Origin: Acanthopleura granulata
Taxonomy: Eukaryota; Mollusca; Polyplacophora; Chitonida; Chitonidae
Assembly (NCBI GenBank): GCA_016165875.1
Contig: JABBOT010000002.1
Location: 2,257,540-2,321,539 of the forward strand
Direction of reading: 5' to 3'
DNA: 64,000 bases
Both the position numbers and the translations under genes were made by a program. The notes under the pieces were generated by a model. That model was not told the DNA's origin. It was given only the letters and a program-made list of their open reading frames with translations, and did not search any database. The stretch's first letter is position 1, and every line of letters begins with the position of its first letter. This document shows, in pieces, positions 48,443 through 61,062 of this stretch.

Positions 48443-51400
48443 TATTAGATTTGGACTTATATGCTACAGTCTAGACTTTGATAGAGACTTATGTGAATGA
48501 GAGTTGGGTCAACTAAAGCAGTAAACACATCTCCTGACGTAAACCACAGACCATATCTTAAAGATATTGAGTGGTCTTATCTCAGTCAGCCTGGACAGCT
48601 TCCCCTATAGGAAACTTCGTACTGTTTTTGACTGCTTCCCTTCGGATGGTTCTACCCGAATTTCTTGCTTTTCTTAGTTGTTTGGTGGTTTGTGTTAAAG
48701 GTTGTTCTGGAGAATGCTCTTGCAATGATTGACCTGGAAAGCCCATTCTGGTTGACGGCTTTTATACGAACGTGAGTTATAAAGCTTATATTCTTGAACA
48801 CTTCACACCCATTATACTATTCATGCTATAACACACTCTATATATTAGACATACGCACCTGCACTGACAAAGCTAGCTAATGACTGTATGTTCCAGAAAA
48901 CTCTTAGCAAGTACTCCGCGGTGACTATATAGCCCGAGTCTCACGCTCGTATGAACATGTTTATGTGACTTGAATTAAATGGGAGCTTAACATGTACTAC
49001 AATTAAAATACATGTGGTATTACACATATCTTATCACCATCAAATCAAACAATAATTATAATGATGATATCCGCGCTTACTGAATAATTAGAAGATAGAA
49101 TTCACATCTTCTAGATGAAAACAACGCATTACTCAAAATGATCATCTGTCTGCTCTGAATTTATTTAATTGCGCCACACTGAGAATCGATTAGGCAATTT
49201 CGAGAGTCGTTGGTTTAATCTTGAGTCGTGTCCCATGTAATCAGTTCACTCAGGGGAGAGTGAGGTAATAACACGACACATATAACTCGATCAGCAAGTC
49301 GTGTAATTAATAAGTGCTGTAAAATCTGCACCATTCTGTGCAGATGCACAACATATTAACCACAATCCGAGGTTAACATGACGTTTGTCAGTTGTCATTA
49401 ACTTGCCGTATTCATTTTATTATGCGTGATGCCAGGTTTATAGTCGTACATATATATCAGTGTAAACTTGACGTAAATATAAATTCACTCAACATAAACC
49501 CTAAGTTAGGCCATGTGGTTCACTATTGACACATATGTATATTGCTTTGAAAATATACACGGATGTATCACAAAGGACCTGATAGTAAACGGTTCAAACT
49601 TTTCAAGCTAATATAAAAAATTCCCAAAATTATTTCCCATGTGTCTAAAACATTTGTCTGCATGTCTGAAGTTTTCAATTGGAATTGTAGACATATAAAA
49701 GACTACAGCATGGAGAGTAATGCCAGAGCAGGGAAGATATTGGGGTGTCATAGGACAATGGTCATATTAAGCTTACCGGGAAATACGGCCTCTTGTCAGT
49801 GTAGTGGTTGTATTCGGTAGGGTTATATTCCAATTGAACCTGTAAGTACCTGAACATTAGAAGCTTACACTCCCTAGACCATGGCTTAAGCAGAGCTAAG
49901 TTTAAAATGTAAAACGTGCATGCAGTGATGTTAATTGCAATGTATTAAACGTATCTGGTCTGAAATTCCTCTAACTCTTTTGTCACTGTACATTATGTAG
50001 AAAATAATAAGATGAAAACAAAACAAGGGAGCAGGACTCGAGGACTCAAAGTAGGCCATGGGCAAAATCCAGCCTTATGCATGCATGCAAAAAAAGACTA
50101 CAGCTTACAAGTCGTACCTTGTGGATGTCTACGTACTGATGGAATCGGATGAGAGCATGTCGAGCAAGGTAGACAACTAGGGTACGTAGAAATTCATAGC
50201 TCGCACTCGTAAATTCCAAGCGTTAGTTCTGAAAGATGTTATTTTTGCTGACTACCTTTATAATATGGAGGTTTCAAGCGGTGCATAGTCAAGCAATACA
50301 GATTTCAGAAAAGCTCACATAAATTTTTGAATTAATGTTGGCTAATATTGGCAAATGAAATTTATCCGACACAGTTGCGTAGTTGTGTTTCTACATACTT
50401 ACCGCCACGTCTACCTATTTATATATTACATATAATATAATAGTTCTTGTCATCTGTATGGCATATATATATATATAGCTTTACCACATGTCTTTGCTCA
50501 TGCATACATGAGCGATATAAGTTCTTCAAGAACATACTTCAAATCAGAGAATTACTACAACCAATTATTTTCGATCACGAACTCTATCGTGTTTTTCTCG
50601 TATTTTCTACGGTGTCCCGCTGTAGTTGATATAACTGGTTTTCCCTTTCTTTTTCTATCTGTTACACAACAAAACCACAGACTGTGGTGATCTCCGCTTG
50701 TCATTATTTTTTCTGTCTGTGATCATTAAGCAGGGCACTTTGTGTGGAGAGTGGATAAGGTTTTTCTATAAGCATCCACAAAACATACTTTATCAGTAGA
50801 CCTTCTAGGTAAGAAGTCGCGCAGTTTTGGTCAAATGTAAATGTCACTGATCACACCTTTCACTAGTTGCATGCAGGCGTCGTAACACGCATTCACTTAG
50901 CAGTTATTCATCAACCAGAGCGGACCTAACAGATCGGTAATGGCCAGCCCTATTTCCAAAACAACGGTCAACACAAACCACAAAATAACTAAGACTGCAA
51001 CTTTAGCTGACATTTGAGCAATGTAAAGAGAAACGGGCTTGTAGAGAACCAGTGGTTAAGAGTTTTAATGATGTCAGATAGACAGAAGAAATGTTCTCAG
51101 TGTGTGAATTTAAACAGCATCCAAATTGTAAACCATGCTATAGTTTAACAGTACTCAATGAAAATACGTACATGTATTTCAAATGGCTATTGGGTTATAT
51201 CTAATGTGGCAATTTTATTCGCACCAATGTATACACCCTCTATAGCCGTGGATCGAAGGGAGTTACAGCTAAGAATCGGAGTGCCAGATATCCAGGGTAA
51301 CGGTCACCGATATAACTTCATTTCTGCCAGAATCTATGAAACTTAGGAAGCCACATGTGCCCACGAGCCGTGCAACAGATCGTGGAAGAGTTGACTGTTG

Positions 51401-51774
51401 CATGTATGGAAAAACGATGGAAAGAGTGATGGGAAAATGTGCATCGAATAGCAAGGAAAGATTTGTCAAGTTTTCTAAATAGCCTTTACCTATTTATTCT
51501 AAGCGTAAATCTAAATATGTTCATTCCAGGCTAAGGAAAATACATGCATGAGCCATGCATGAAAATGTGCTTAATGCCTTCGTTTCCACTGGTACGATAT
51601 TCCGGCTTTGTATATGTAACTTTGCGTATACAGGCAAATAGAAAAACATTTTTGACAAAAACAGCCAATATTTCATCCGAAACTCTTACTACGGCCTACA
51701 ACTGATGTATATTGACTGTCTTTACTGTGGTTAGCGCCCTGCGTTCACAAGAGGAATAATCCAAATACAAAATA
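48443..51774. other. Upstream flank or leader intron of gene B
   Basis: Minus-strand donor-like sites exist (exon ends near 49779 and 50403), but no exon can be defined. No gene recognised. Confidence 0.45.
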
Positions 51775-51868
51775 GTTTTCCGAGTGTCAGTATCATGTGA
51801 CTAAGTGGGGTGTCGTGTCTGGTGTGGACATGGTGTTTCACTGAGGCAGCTCTGCCTACACTCTTAAC
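51775..51868 (+). repeat. SINE-like element, family 2, fragment
   Basis: Contains CCGAGTGTCAGTATCATGTG, CTAAGTGGGGTGTCGTGTC, GTGTGGACATGGTG and CTGAGGCAGC. These are reverse complements of the family-2 central section at 48.1 kb (ACATGACACTCGGTCCAGTC...). Ends are not defined. Confidence 0.5.
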
Positions 51869-53396
51869 GGTATTGGGTACAGACAACGGGGCACCTTCGT
51901 GATAAGACCTAAATATTGTTGAAGTGCCAAAGAAAGCTTTACCGCAATGTTCCATGCACACGGAAACACTTTCCAGTTCTTCACAAGACAGACAAAATTC
52001 TGATATATTTTCATTCTCTCTAAAACAACTATACAGAAAATGGACTTTCCAGTGCGGGAGTAAACTTTTTACCCAATCTCATGAACTGAGCATATGTGTA
52101 ACATATATGTGTTCTAATAATTTGTATGACAAGTATATAGGCCTATTCATAAAATAAATAATGAACGAAAATTTGAAACTTAGCCAATATAGCTTGGGAA
52201 TGTCGTGATTTCCTGTGGACTAGAGATCTTAACTAAAGCGAGGCACGAGTCAATGAAATCATATACCAAATGTAAATATATGTGTATGTCATTTAATGTA
52301 AACCAAATGAATGCACGAGCCTGTCTGAGTGTGATAGATTAGGGCCGTGTAATCCTATAGGTATTTATCAACTTTATCAATTACCTTATAATTATAAGTA
52401 AAGCAAATTATTTTTCTAATTATAAAAGCTGCATGTATTTAATTTTGCAAATATTAGCAATTCGAAATCTTCAACCAACATGACTTTACACACGACTCAT
52501 TAAATACGCTTTGTGAAACCTTCAACATTTTGAATTCATGAAATGAAACCGAGATAAGGAATATATGAGATAAAGGCGTGCATAATGTTGATAACATTTC
52601 ATATCTCATATCAAAGTATGTTTCCGGAACACGATGTTTTTGATACAAAGTGTTAGGGTTTGTTTTTTTTTTATTTTATATAAGAGCAGTTTATTTCCAG
52701 CCATTACCGTAATTGTCGCTTTGTCTTTTTGACACAACTGGTATTATTTGTAGAAAGCTTTCATGGAATAAATGTATGGTGTTTTACCATGCCACTGAAA
52801 CATTTGTCGACAAAACACCACATTACTACACAGCAATCACATATTAATGGCTATTATGAATACAGCTTAAAGCTATACCTTGTTTATCATCTCCGTAAAT
52901 AACGGTATGCGGTTTCTTACGATGCAGCGTGGGAAATTTGCTATAGTGATCATATAGACCATTAAGACTCCTCCTAAATGTGATGGATAAAAAACAGACA
53001 AACAAAAAACAAACAACAAAAACCAAAAGTTAACCTATATATATATACACACCAACACCCCGAAAACTTCGCAACACGTATACGTGAGAAACGGAAGTTC
53101 TTGCTCATTTCTGGTTTATAATATTGATCGGGTTGCCTTCGGATCCCACCTTTACACAGTTGGGCATTTTCGCACAGTTGCATGAGGATCTCTAACCGAT
53201 GTGACCAGTCATGCAAGAGCCCTGAAGATTTTATTTAGTACACCATGTTTCATTGCTGACACGCGTTATATGTAAACACCCAATCTAGCCCACAAATTCT
53301 GAGTAAAACTTAAAAATCTATATAATATCTAGAGAGGCTGTATAAAGCTGACTTCGGTTCATGTGTATATAGTATGATATTTGTCAGACGTCACCT
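51869..53396. other. AT-rich DNA, no gene recognised
   Basis: Nothing supportable; TA run at 53036-53050. Confidence 0.55.
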
Positions 53397-53410
53397 TATA
53401 TGGAATCATT

Positions 53411-53679
53411 TATTTGTTTATTTTTTTGATTGGTGTTTCACGCCGTACTTAAGAATATTTCACTTATATGACGGAGGCCAGCATTACGGTGGGAAGAAAC
53501 CGAGTAGAGCCCAGGGCAACCCACGACCATCAGCAGGTTGCTGGCAGACCTTCCCACGTACAGCCGGAGAGGAAGCCAGCATGAGCTGGACTTGAACTCA
53601 CAGCGACCGCATTGGTGGGAGGCTTCGGGGCATTGCACTGCGTTAGCCCGCTAACTCAACTGAGCCACGGAGACCCTCC
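53411..53679 (-). repeat. Full-length tRNA-derived SINE, family 1, with 14-bp target-site duplication
   Basis: Read on the minus strand, a tRNA-like head (A-box region GTGGCTCAGTTGAGTTAGCG, B-box region GAGTTCAAGTCC) is followed by the family body and an A/T-rich tail. It is flanked by perfect 14-base direct repeats, TATATGGAATCATT, at 53397-53410 and 53680-53693. This gives the exact element boundaries and is the reference copy for family 1 here. Short ORFs across it are SINE sequence, not genes. Confidence 0.92.
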
Positions 53680-53693
53680 TATATGGAATCATT

Positions 53694-55296
53694 ATATATA
53701 CTTCAGTCACCTGATATGGAATAATTATCTATACCTCAGGGGAATCTACCATTTTTAAGCAATTAAAGTGAAACGCCTATCACGTTAATAAAGTACATAA
53801 AATCTGATGTATTTACATTATTATACGATAGTCATGGTTTGGTAGTAGCACGTATTTGGGAAGAACCATATGTTATACCTCATATAACAGAACTACATAT
53901 TGACCAAGCCTGGGTGTTACAGACCCAAAATCGTGCCTGTGTAAATAGACCTTTATCTCGATACATATCTGGTGATATAATGCACACTTGCTGAGCACAG
54001 TGGACGAATCAACCTCGTTCCGTTAAATTATTCAGTTATTCAAACAGTTAATTCATACATCGTGGTTAACGAAACCTGCTTTGTAGTACTTATAGATTCC
54101 CCGAAGGTGTGAAGTGTTGTTCACCAACAACGAATAACAGAGTTAGGAAAAACACTTTCGTAAAATATAAGTGAACTATAAACTATATAAGTCTCGACAA
54201 TCACGAACAACCTACTTCCAAAACAATCTATGGCACCGATTCCAAAGGGAATATGAAAGAAATAATATATAAATAGTAAATAAAACTGATAACATACAAG
54301 TGAGAAGCAATCGATATTCCATACATGATATCCAAGTCAAACTTTGAAACTCGTATTCCTTGCATAATTTCCAGATCGAATATAAAAATACTTAAACACA
54401 GTCGGGCTTTAATTAGAAGAGTTCTTAAAAGCACTTTAATTTGTAGAAATGTGCATGGATGGTTATACAGGCCCCTAGCCTTGGGTTAAGCGATATAGTA
54501 AAGATAAAGTTATGACAACTATGAAATATATTGCCATTTAGATATACTGAACTCTCTGTCCACATTTGCCAATCGCGTTATACCCACTGTAGAAATGAGG
54601 ACACTTTGAGTGAGGACGTTTCATTGTATGAGAATTCTAGAGGCATTAGTTTTCTTCTTGAATCAACAACTTGTGACATAGATTGAAGAAACTCTTCTTA
54701 TAAGCCTTTATTCCTGTACAGTTAAATCTTTGTAAAACCGTCTTTCCCACAGAGTCAATTTGAAATCTGTCTCGCGCACATGCAGGTGAGTGTTCACCAC
54801 ACTGGGAAATGACCAATGCCCAATGCTTTTAATGAATGATTAAACTTCAAATAATCGTATTTAATAAATATACACATATATTTAAGTATTAAAGATAAGT
54901 GTCTAAAACAAGTATATATTTCTACCCTGTAATGCTATTGTCTCCAAGTGTTTAATATCTGATGCATAAAAATGCATACAGTGCAGATGTTTCAAGCCCA
55001 AGTGTTAAATCTTTAAATGGATAATATTGGTATCTGAGAGCGGAGGAGCTCATCAAAGAACATGACCACCGGCCTTAACTGAGATCAAAATTCAATTTTG
55101 TCGCATTTACAGTATAATTAATAATTTCCGTAATGCTGCTGCCTCTTGTTTAGAGAACAAAATCCCTCGAAGGAACATAAAAGAGTGATGGCAATGTCAA
55201 GCACTGTTTTATTCTCATGAGCACGTGATAGTGATACCAAAATGTCGACCCAGCACAAGTAGACAGGGGCCCCAAAAGTGGATTCTCAAAAATGTT
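53694..55296. other. AT-rich DNA, no gene recognised
   Basis: Nothing supportable. Confidence 0.55.
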
Positions 55297-55495
55297 TTTC
55301 ATTTATTCATTTATTTAGTCATTTATTTATTTAGTTAGTTAGTTTTTTTATTTAGTAGATTAATGTTTTACGCCTTACTCAAGAATATTTCACCTATATG
55401 CGACGGCAGCCAGCATTTCCATGGGGGGGAAAAATGCGCGTCCCCGGGGAAACCTCTGACCAGCCACAGGTTGCAGGCCGACCTTCCCACGTCAA
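55297..55495 (-). repeat. SINE family 1, tail and body only
   Basis: On the plus strand a TTTATTTAGTTAGTTAG-rich tail leads into TTACGCCTTACTCAAGAATA, a diverged body, and CGACCTTCCCACGT, where it stops. The tRNA head is missing, as in 5'-truncated insertions. An interruption with a G run lies near 55420. Confidence 0.82.
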
Positions 55496-58042
55496 AGGCA
55501 ATCAAAATGATGTGCAGTAAAATAGTCCGTTTTGGAACTGAGAGGAAAAAATCACTGTGCTTTAAGTCAAAGTTATAACGACCCCAGATTAAGTTGTCGT
55601 TCAAGTTATTATCGATAAATGCTAATGAACGTTAAGAATTATTGTAATTGCTTTTTTTTTCAAATCGTATATTATTATACAGAGGACATAAAGGGTTATA
55701 TTTCTGAATCTATATTTCTACCAACTAAAAGCAGTGATTATCGTGTCTTAATCGTGGCTTCATTTATTGAAACCACGTGTTTAGGAGAACACCTAAACAG
55801 AATCAGAATTCTTTAACCTTAGTATATTTACATGTTGCATATAGTTATGTATATTTGAGGAGTATTGGTTTCCAAAGAGGGAGCAACATCTATACTGCGC
55901 CTGAATCAGTTAGACTGGTTTACCCACGAAATCAATCTAGCATCTGAAGACTAGCGTATTAAAATGGACTGATTGTCATTCATTCATTTCCAAAAACATA
56001 AAACACAATGGAAGAACACTTACTTACCTTTTAACTGTTCAGCTGTATATATACCGTTATTCGAACAATGTCAAACGATAACAGTAGACATATTCCACAT
56101 AACATCTCCAGGGTCGGGCAAATATCACCTCACCCCATGGTCACGGGAAGCGGGGGAATCCTGTCATTGGATCATCGTGTGTGCAGTATACAGCCCGTGC
56201 CAAGGTGTAGTCTTACCTGGACAGGTAATAAGACAGCTAAAAGCTCAGGTAAGCCAGCGAACAGGTGACAACTGGTGCACGTTACACGCCCCCGGTCGTG
56301 ATTTGAATCACTGACACATGTAACCTGTTTAATAGGATCGCTCATTAACGCCGGCGCTCCCTTGTGTAAATTCACTACCACTGGGAATTTTATGTTTTTA
56401 CGATATACGTCATATGTGACACCGTACCTTCGTATATTGACGTGTTAAATATATTCCAGGCCTGGGCTGTGCTCACACTCACAGGCTGGCTGTTCAAACC
56501 CAATTAGCAAGCAGTTTACTTACATATGGTATACCGAACTTGTTTTTCTCAACTTTTGAGATACACCTCACAGGTGTGATATAAGCATACCATCCGCTAA
56601 TAAAGTGATCACTCTATGATTGTTTTAGCAAACGAAGGAAAAAGTGTGCTTTGTTACATATGTTTTATACAACATAACAAGAAAGTTGTTTGTTGTACGA
56701 CTGTCCAATACTGAGACAGTATCACATGTAACAGGTATTTTTAAGTACAACAGTTCTCACGTGAAATCATGGTAGATAAAACATGTAAAAAAATCTTATA
56801 CATATACATGAAAATCAGGACTAGGCAAACAACAGAGTTTGTCTATAAGGATGCATATTTAAATGATTAAACCGCGTATTCCAGGGAAATGAGTCAAAAC
56901 AATAATGAAATGATTTTCTTCACAGTTCTCATTAACATATGTGCAGAAAATATAATTCTAAACATTGCCAAATTGCCCTTAAATCAAAACTTTTCATACT
57001 CTAAAAAATTGCCTGTTAATAAGCTTTTCATATACAAAATTTATTGCTTTCATCAACTGAAAGGGATTTTTTTGACTTTGTATATGTAGTCTAATACCTA
57101 CAGACGATTCTGTCAAAAATCTGAGAAGATTATGAGTGTGAATTATGTTTCTTCTACTTCGTCCAGCATGTGAGACCGGCGGGTATTAACCAACTGGCGT
57201 CGTTACAGATATGACAGGTTTTCTGATTATAGTCTTTTCCTTACTCCTGTATCGCAGAATATCGATTGAGCGAAGACAGAAATAATGACTATAACGTTGA
57301 TATCAAATACAGACTACTTAATAAACATGTTTTTGAATGGTTCGAAGAGGGGACAAATGTCACAAAAATAATGAATTGAAAAGTCCTACCTATACAACTA
57401 TACGGCTATGTAAGTTTTGATTTGTACATAACTGAAAGCATGTCATGCGTCTGCGTAGTAATGGAACTGACATAAGCTAATACGAACGTGAGATAATAAT
57501 AACAAGATTTTTTACCGTTGTTATTTTGCTTAGTAAAGATACAGGTCCATTTGTAAACACATGTACACATACAAACTATAAACTATGGTTGAAATGCTAA
57601 TTAATATGAGCATGTCTTATAACAGTTGTGCCCCTATTATACAGTTCTCTTTCATCATACAGGCGAAAGACCAGAGAGGGCAAATATTTCATGTTTTATT
57701 CATTAAAATCATTAATCATTTGTGAAATAGCACGCATTCCTTAATGGTTAATTCTATGTGATGTTTAGTTAAATGAAAAATAATACATGTTGAAATTCAA
57801 ATGAAAATGAAGACACGGAATGTTGAATTACTGGCCTGCTCTCTGCCCATCTGGAAGGCACTGTGACGTAACTGACAGTTATGTAACGGAAAAATGTTGA
57901 GTCGCGGTTGATTCTTGAAAACGCGCCGAGTCCCTATTATTTTCAAGAACCAATTGTTGCAATGCGTTTCTCCTATACATACACGATAGCCAGTTACTTA
58001 GGGTGTTGATCATTTTCCAGAATTAAATCCACAGTTCTTGTT
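55496..58042. other. No gene defined; small GC-richer patch at 56100-56360
   Basis: The patch has a good minus-strand donor CAG|GTAAGA (exon end 56217) and plus-strand donors near 56223 and 56248. It could hold a leader exon of gene B, 8 kb away, but I see no TATA box at a fitting distance and no open frame of interest. Confidence 0.3.
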
Positions 58043-58202
58043 GCCAGCATTATGGTGGAAGGAAACCCACGACCATGAAAAGGTTGCCGGCAGATCTTCC
58101 CACGTAAGGTCAGAAAGGAAGTCAGCATGAGCTGGACCAAATCGGGAGAGGCTCCTGAGTGATAGTGCTAGCACGATAACCCATCGGCCACGGAGGCCTC
58201 CA
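58043..58202 (-). repeat. SINE family 1, head and body without tail
   Basis: On the plus strand: CCAGCATTATGGTGGAAGGA, then a gapped body with GAGCTGGACC, and CATCGGCCACGGAGGCCTCC at the head end. The tail module is absent and the middle carries small deletions. Confidence 0.78.
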
Positions 58203-59332
58203 ACTGATGTAGTGATTCAAAACTTACAACGCAACCTACTTTCAGGAATCGAAAAAGCTTCGTGGCCATACCTTAGCAGACCGGTTTCTACCAAAATCAT
58301 AGCCAGTATATAATCCAGTCCAAAATAACTTCCTTACAACGCTGAAAATGGTACTCGGTATTAGGAGCAAGTTTAAGCGACTTGGTGCCCCCACTAAGGG
58401 TCAAACCAAGCATTTGTTATTTTGGCTTTTGGGCTCTGTGTTTCTATACCACAATGAAGATATATGATGAGATCAAAAAGATTGGTGCCTTGATACTGAA
58501 AGACCATATTATTGTCCTTGTGCATTGTCATTTTAAAAGTCTCTGCTTTGACCCAATGCGGATGTGATCCCGAATCTGCGGACTCTCTGACCACCTGACC
58601 ACTGAGTTTACTCGAAAATCACAGCAGCCATAAACATGTCAAATTTAATCATGTGACGAATATTCTCGACATTTTCCGAGGACCCAATTTGTAAGCGCAC
58701 AGCATAAAAATCTGTTTTTCTTGTTAGAGTAGAGGAATGTTTGATAGCTATCTTTTGGTGGTGACAAGCTCATCCATAACCAATACTGACAATGAAAACG
58801 TGTCCACAGTTGATCTGGTATAAAAAAAACGTGTGGTCAAGCCACTTAGTGGTTACGCTGTCTGGACAGTGTCCACGCCTCTCTCGTAAGACCATAATTA
58901 CTGTTACTGACACCGGTGATGACCATGCATGTAGATTATGCATGCAATTGGGACGAGCCGTGTAGTATGACAGATTTCTTAGCGACAAGTCGACTGAAAC
59001 CGTCCAGGATTTGTCGTGAGCAATTAAAACTTATATAGGGTTATCAGCCCTTAGCTATCCATGCATCATAAAGCGAAGGGGATTGGCTAAGTCTAGTGTA
59101 TATGTATATAAAACCAGATAAGAACTGCTGTCGTCCTATATGATTAAATACTAGCGAGAACATATCTGCGCACACACATACACACATGCCGTTTGAACGG
59201 GGTGTATTGTGTTAAATAGCCTGTTTTAAGAGCTTCTCGTTATCAGATTTGGCAGTCTTTGATGTCACGGCGGAAGTAATTTATAATCACATACAATGTA
59301 TAGGCTGCTCTTTTCTGTCCAAATGAGAAAAC
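58203..59332. other. No gene recognised
   Basis: A short CA-rich run at 59168-59186. TATA-like GTATATAAAACC at 59106 without an exon. Confidence 0.5.
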
Positions 59333-59430
59333 TGTTCCTCTGTGGCCAAATGGATAAAGGGCAGTTTGAAAGTGTACAGAATGACCCCTCCATGCATGAG
59401 GTTGACTGTTCAAATCCAACACTTGCAGAC
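59333..59430 (+). repeat. tRNA-like SINE head or tRNA relic
   Basis: TGGCCAAATGGATAAAGG matches a tRNA A-box and GTTCAAATCC, about 60 bases later, matches a B-box. The spacing is too long and the stems too poor for a functional tRNA, so a relic tRNA-derived element is likelier. Confidence 0.35.
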
Positions 59431-59532
59431 TCCCCAGTGAGTGTTGTGACGCGTATTTCATATGGTCCTGAAATTTCAGTTGCTGCCAGTGGGATATGAC
59501 CAGTTTTGCCGGGGAAGATATGTCGAGTGATA

Positions 59533-59612
59533 TTTATTTATTTATTTGATTGGCGTTTTACGCCGTACTCAAGAATATTTCGTGGCCAGCATTATGGTGG
59601 CAGGAAACCGGT
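59533..59612 (-). repeat. SINE family 1 tail fragment
   Basis: TTATTTATTTGATTGGCGTT, then TTACGCCGTACTCAAGAATA and GCCAGCATTATGGTGGCAGG, ending soon after. A 14-base deletion removes the ACTTATACGACGG part of the body. Confidence 0.78.
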
Positions 59613-59942
59613 GGATTTCAAGTCATAGGCGGCTTGCAGCTGTACCAACATATATACACAGGCCACAACTGTATATGAAACAGGCCTTCTATTCAAGTGA
59701 ACTCAGTGAAATAAGAAATGCCAATGGTCTTTCTTCTGCAAATCTCCATTTGTTTGACTAACATCTAGTATAGACACGCTCATATCAGCATGAGACATCA
59801 TAATCGATAATGATACTTGACATGAAACTTTTTGTGATGAGCTGCGACACTCTGCGTACAGCTTATATATATGTTTCATCTGAACCACCATCTTTACTTT
59901 AGCTTGTATGGGCTCTGAAAGCTAAGTCACTCATTGCATTGT

Positions 59943-60206
59943 CTCGGTGGCCGATGGGGTTAGCTGGCTAGTACAGCGTAACGACCCAGGTGCCTCTCAC
60001 CAATGTGATTGCTGTGAGATCATGACAGCCTCACGCTGGCTTCCTGTACGGTCGCACGTGAGATGGCCTGTAAGCAACCTGCGGATGGTCATGGGTTTTC
60101 TCCGGGCTCTACCCGGATTCCCCAAAACCATAATGCTGGCCGCTGTCGCATAAGTGAAATACTCTTGAGTACAGTGCAAAACACCAATTCAATAAATAAA
60201 TAAATT
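59943..60206 (+). repeat. Near full-length tRNA-derived SINE, family 1
   Basis: Head (CTCGGTGGCCGATGGGGTTA), B-box region altered to GAGATCATGAC, full body, and the CAAAACACCAATTCAATAAA tail. More diverged than the copies at 16.8 and 53.4 kb. No clear flanking duplication seen. Confidence 0.88.
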
Positions 60207-60214
60207 ACGGTTTA

Positions 60215-60268
60215 TATTTTATTATTTAGTTTTGTGTGGTGTTTAATGCTGTACTCAAAAATACAAAC
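60215..60268 (-). repeat. SINE family 1 tail remnant
   Basis: TTATTTAGTTTTGTGTGGTG followed by TTTAATGCTGTACTCAAAAA, matching the reverse-strand tail. It lies tail to tail with the full copy ending at 60206. Confidence 0.6.
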
Positions 60269-60836
60269 TTACTACAATCTTCCATGTGACATCATCGGGT
60301 CCAAGGTTCAATTCCAGATCGCGCCATTCCTTATGTAGCAATTGTCTGGGTCGTGACAATTTCAGGATTTTACTTCGTTTTGATTTTCCCGTCTGAATGT
60401 TGATGATAAAGTACACTAACTTATAATGGTATGAAAATTGAGATTTTCTTGCCAATTCTCAGTTAATATGAATTGTTTTCCTCTTACTTAACTTAGTTCC
60501 TCTTAGTTACCAGAAATAGAGAAGGTACATATTCGCACGGCGGCAGACATTGTGCACTATACAGCTCCTCAGACTCTGTCTGGGTCGTGACAATGGCAGG
60601 ACAAGTGTTGCATGACCCATAGGACTTTCCTCGGGACATGGGTGGACTACAGGCCACCGCTAAGTGTAAGGAGTTGTCTTCTTCCTAGTCACGTGTGTGT
60701 GACTGGTATCCTACATATCGGTCAAGTGTTACGAGACGGTATTAACACGAAACGGTACATGTCATTCCCAGCTTCGCGAACATTGCAAAATGCGTTTTTT
60801 TTATGTGAAGGGGGAGAAGACGTCAGGGATTGCTAG
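60269..60836. other. No gene recognised
   Basis: The 17-base word GTCTGGGTCGTGACAAT occurs twice, near 60346 and 60580, suggesting a relic duplication or repeat. Confidence 0.45.
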
Positions 60837-61062
60837 TCGTTACCTCATGCTGAAGCCGTTAGCTATTGCTAAAGTCGTTATGTCATGCTAAAGTTGTTAT
60901 CTCATGCTAAAGTTGTTGTCTCATGCTGAAGTCGTTATCTCATGATAAAATTGTTATCTTGTGCTGGTATCGTTATATCATGCTAAAGTAGTTATCTCAT
61001 GCTAATATCGTTATGACCTGCTTAAGTCGTTATCTCATGCTGAAGTAGATATCTCATATTGA
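60837..61062 (+). repeat. Minisatellite, 19-bp unit, about 11-12 copies
   Basis: Unit GTTATCTCATGCTAAAGTC, with copies differing at a few positions but keeping length 19 almost throughout. Confidence 0.9.

Noticed and set aside
48101..48448. 115-codon plus-strand ORF
   Set aside because: It is the reverse strand of a family-2 SINE-like element also present at 62.3 kb.
50390..50440. Minus-strand TATA box with donor GCG|GTAAGT as a gene B leader
   Set aside because: The donor is only about 15 bases from the TATA-like string, so the start site would fall inside the intron.
56022..56060. Minus-strand AAG|GTAAGT donor next to a TATA-like run
   Set aside because: Again too close for a transcription start to lie before the donor.
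59333..59430. Functional tRNA gene
   Set aside because: A- and B-box-like strings are present, but spacing and stems do not fit a cloverleaf; kept only as a relic.
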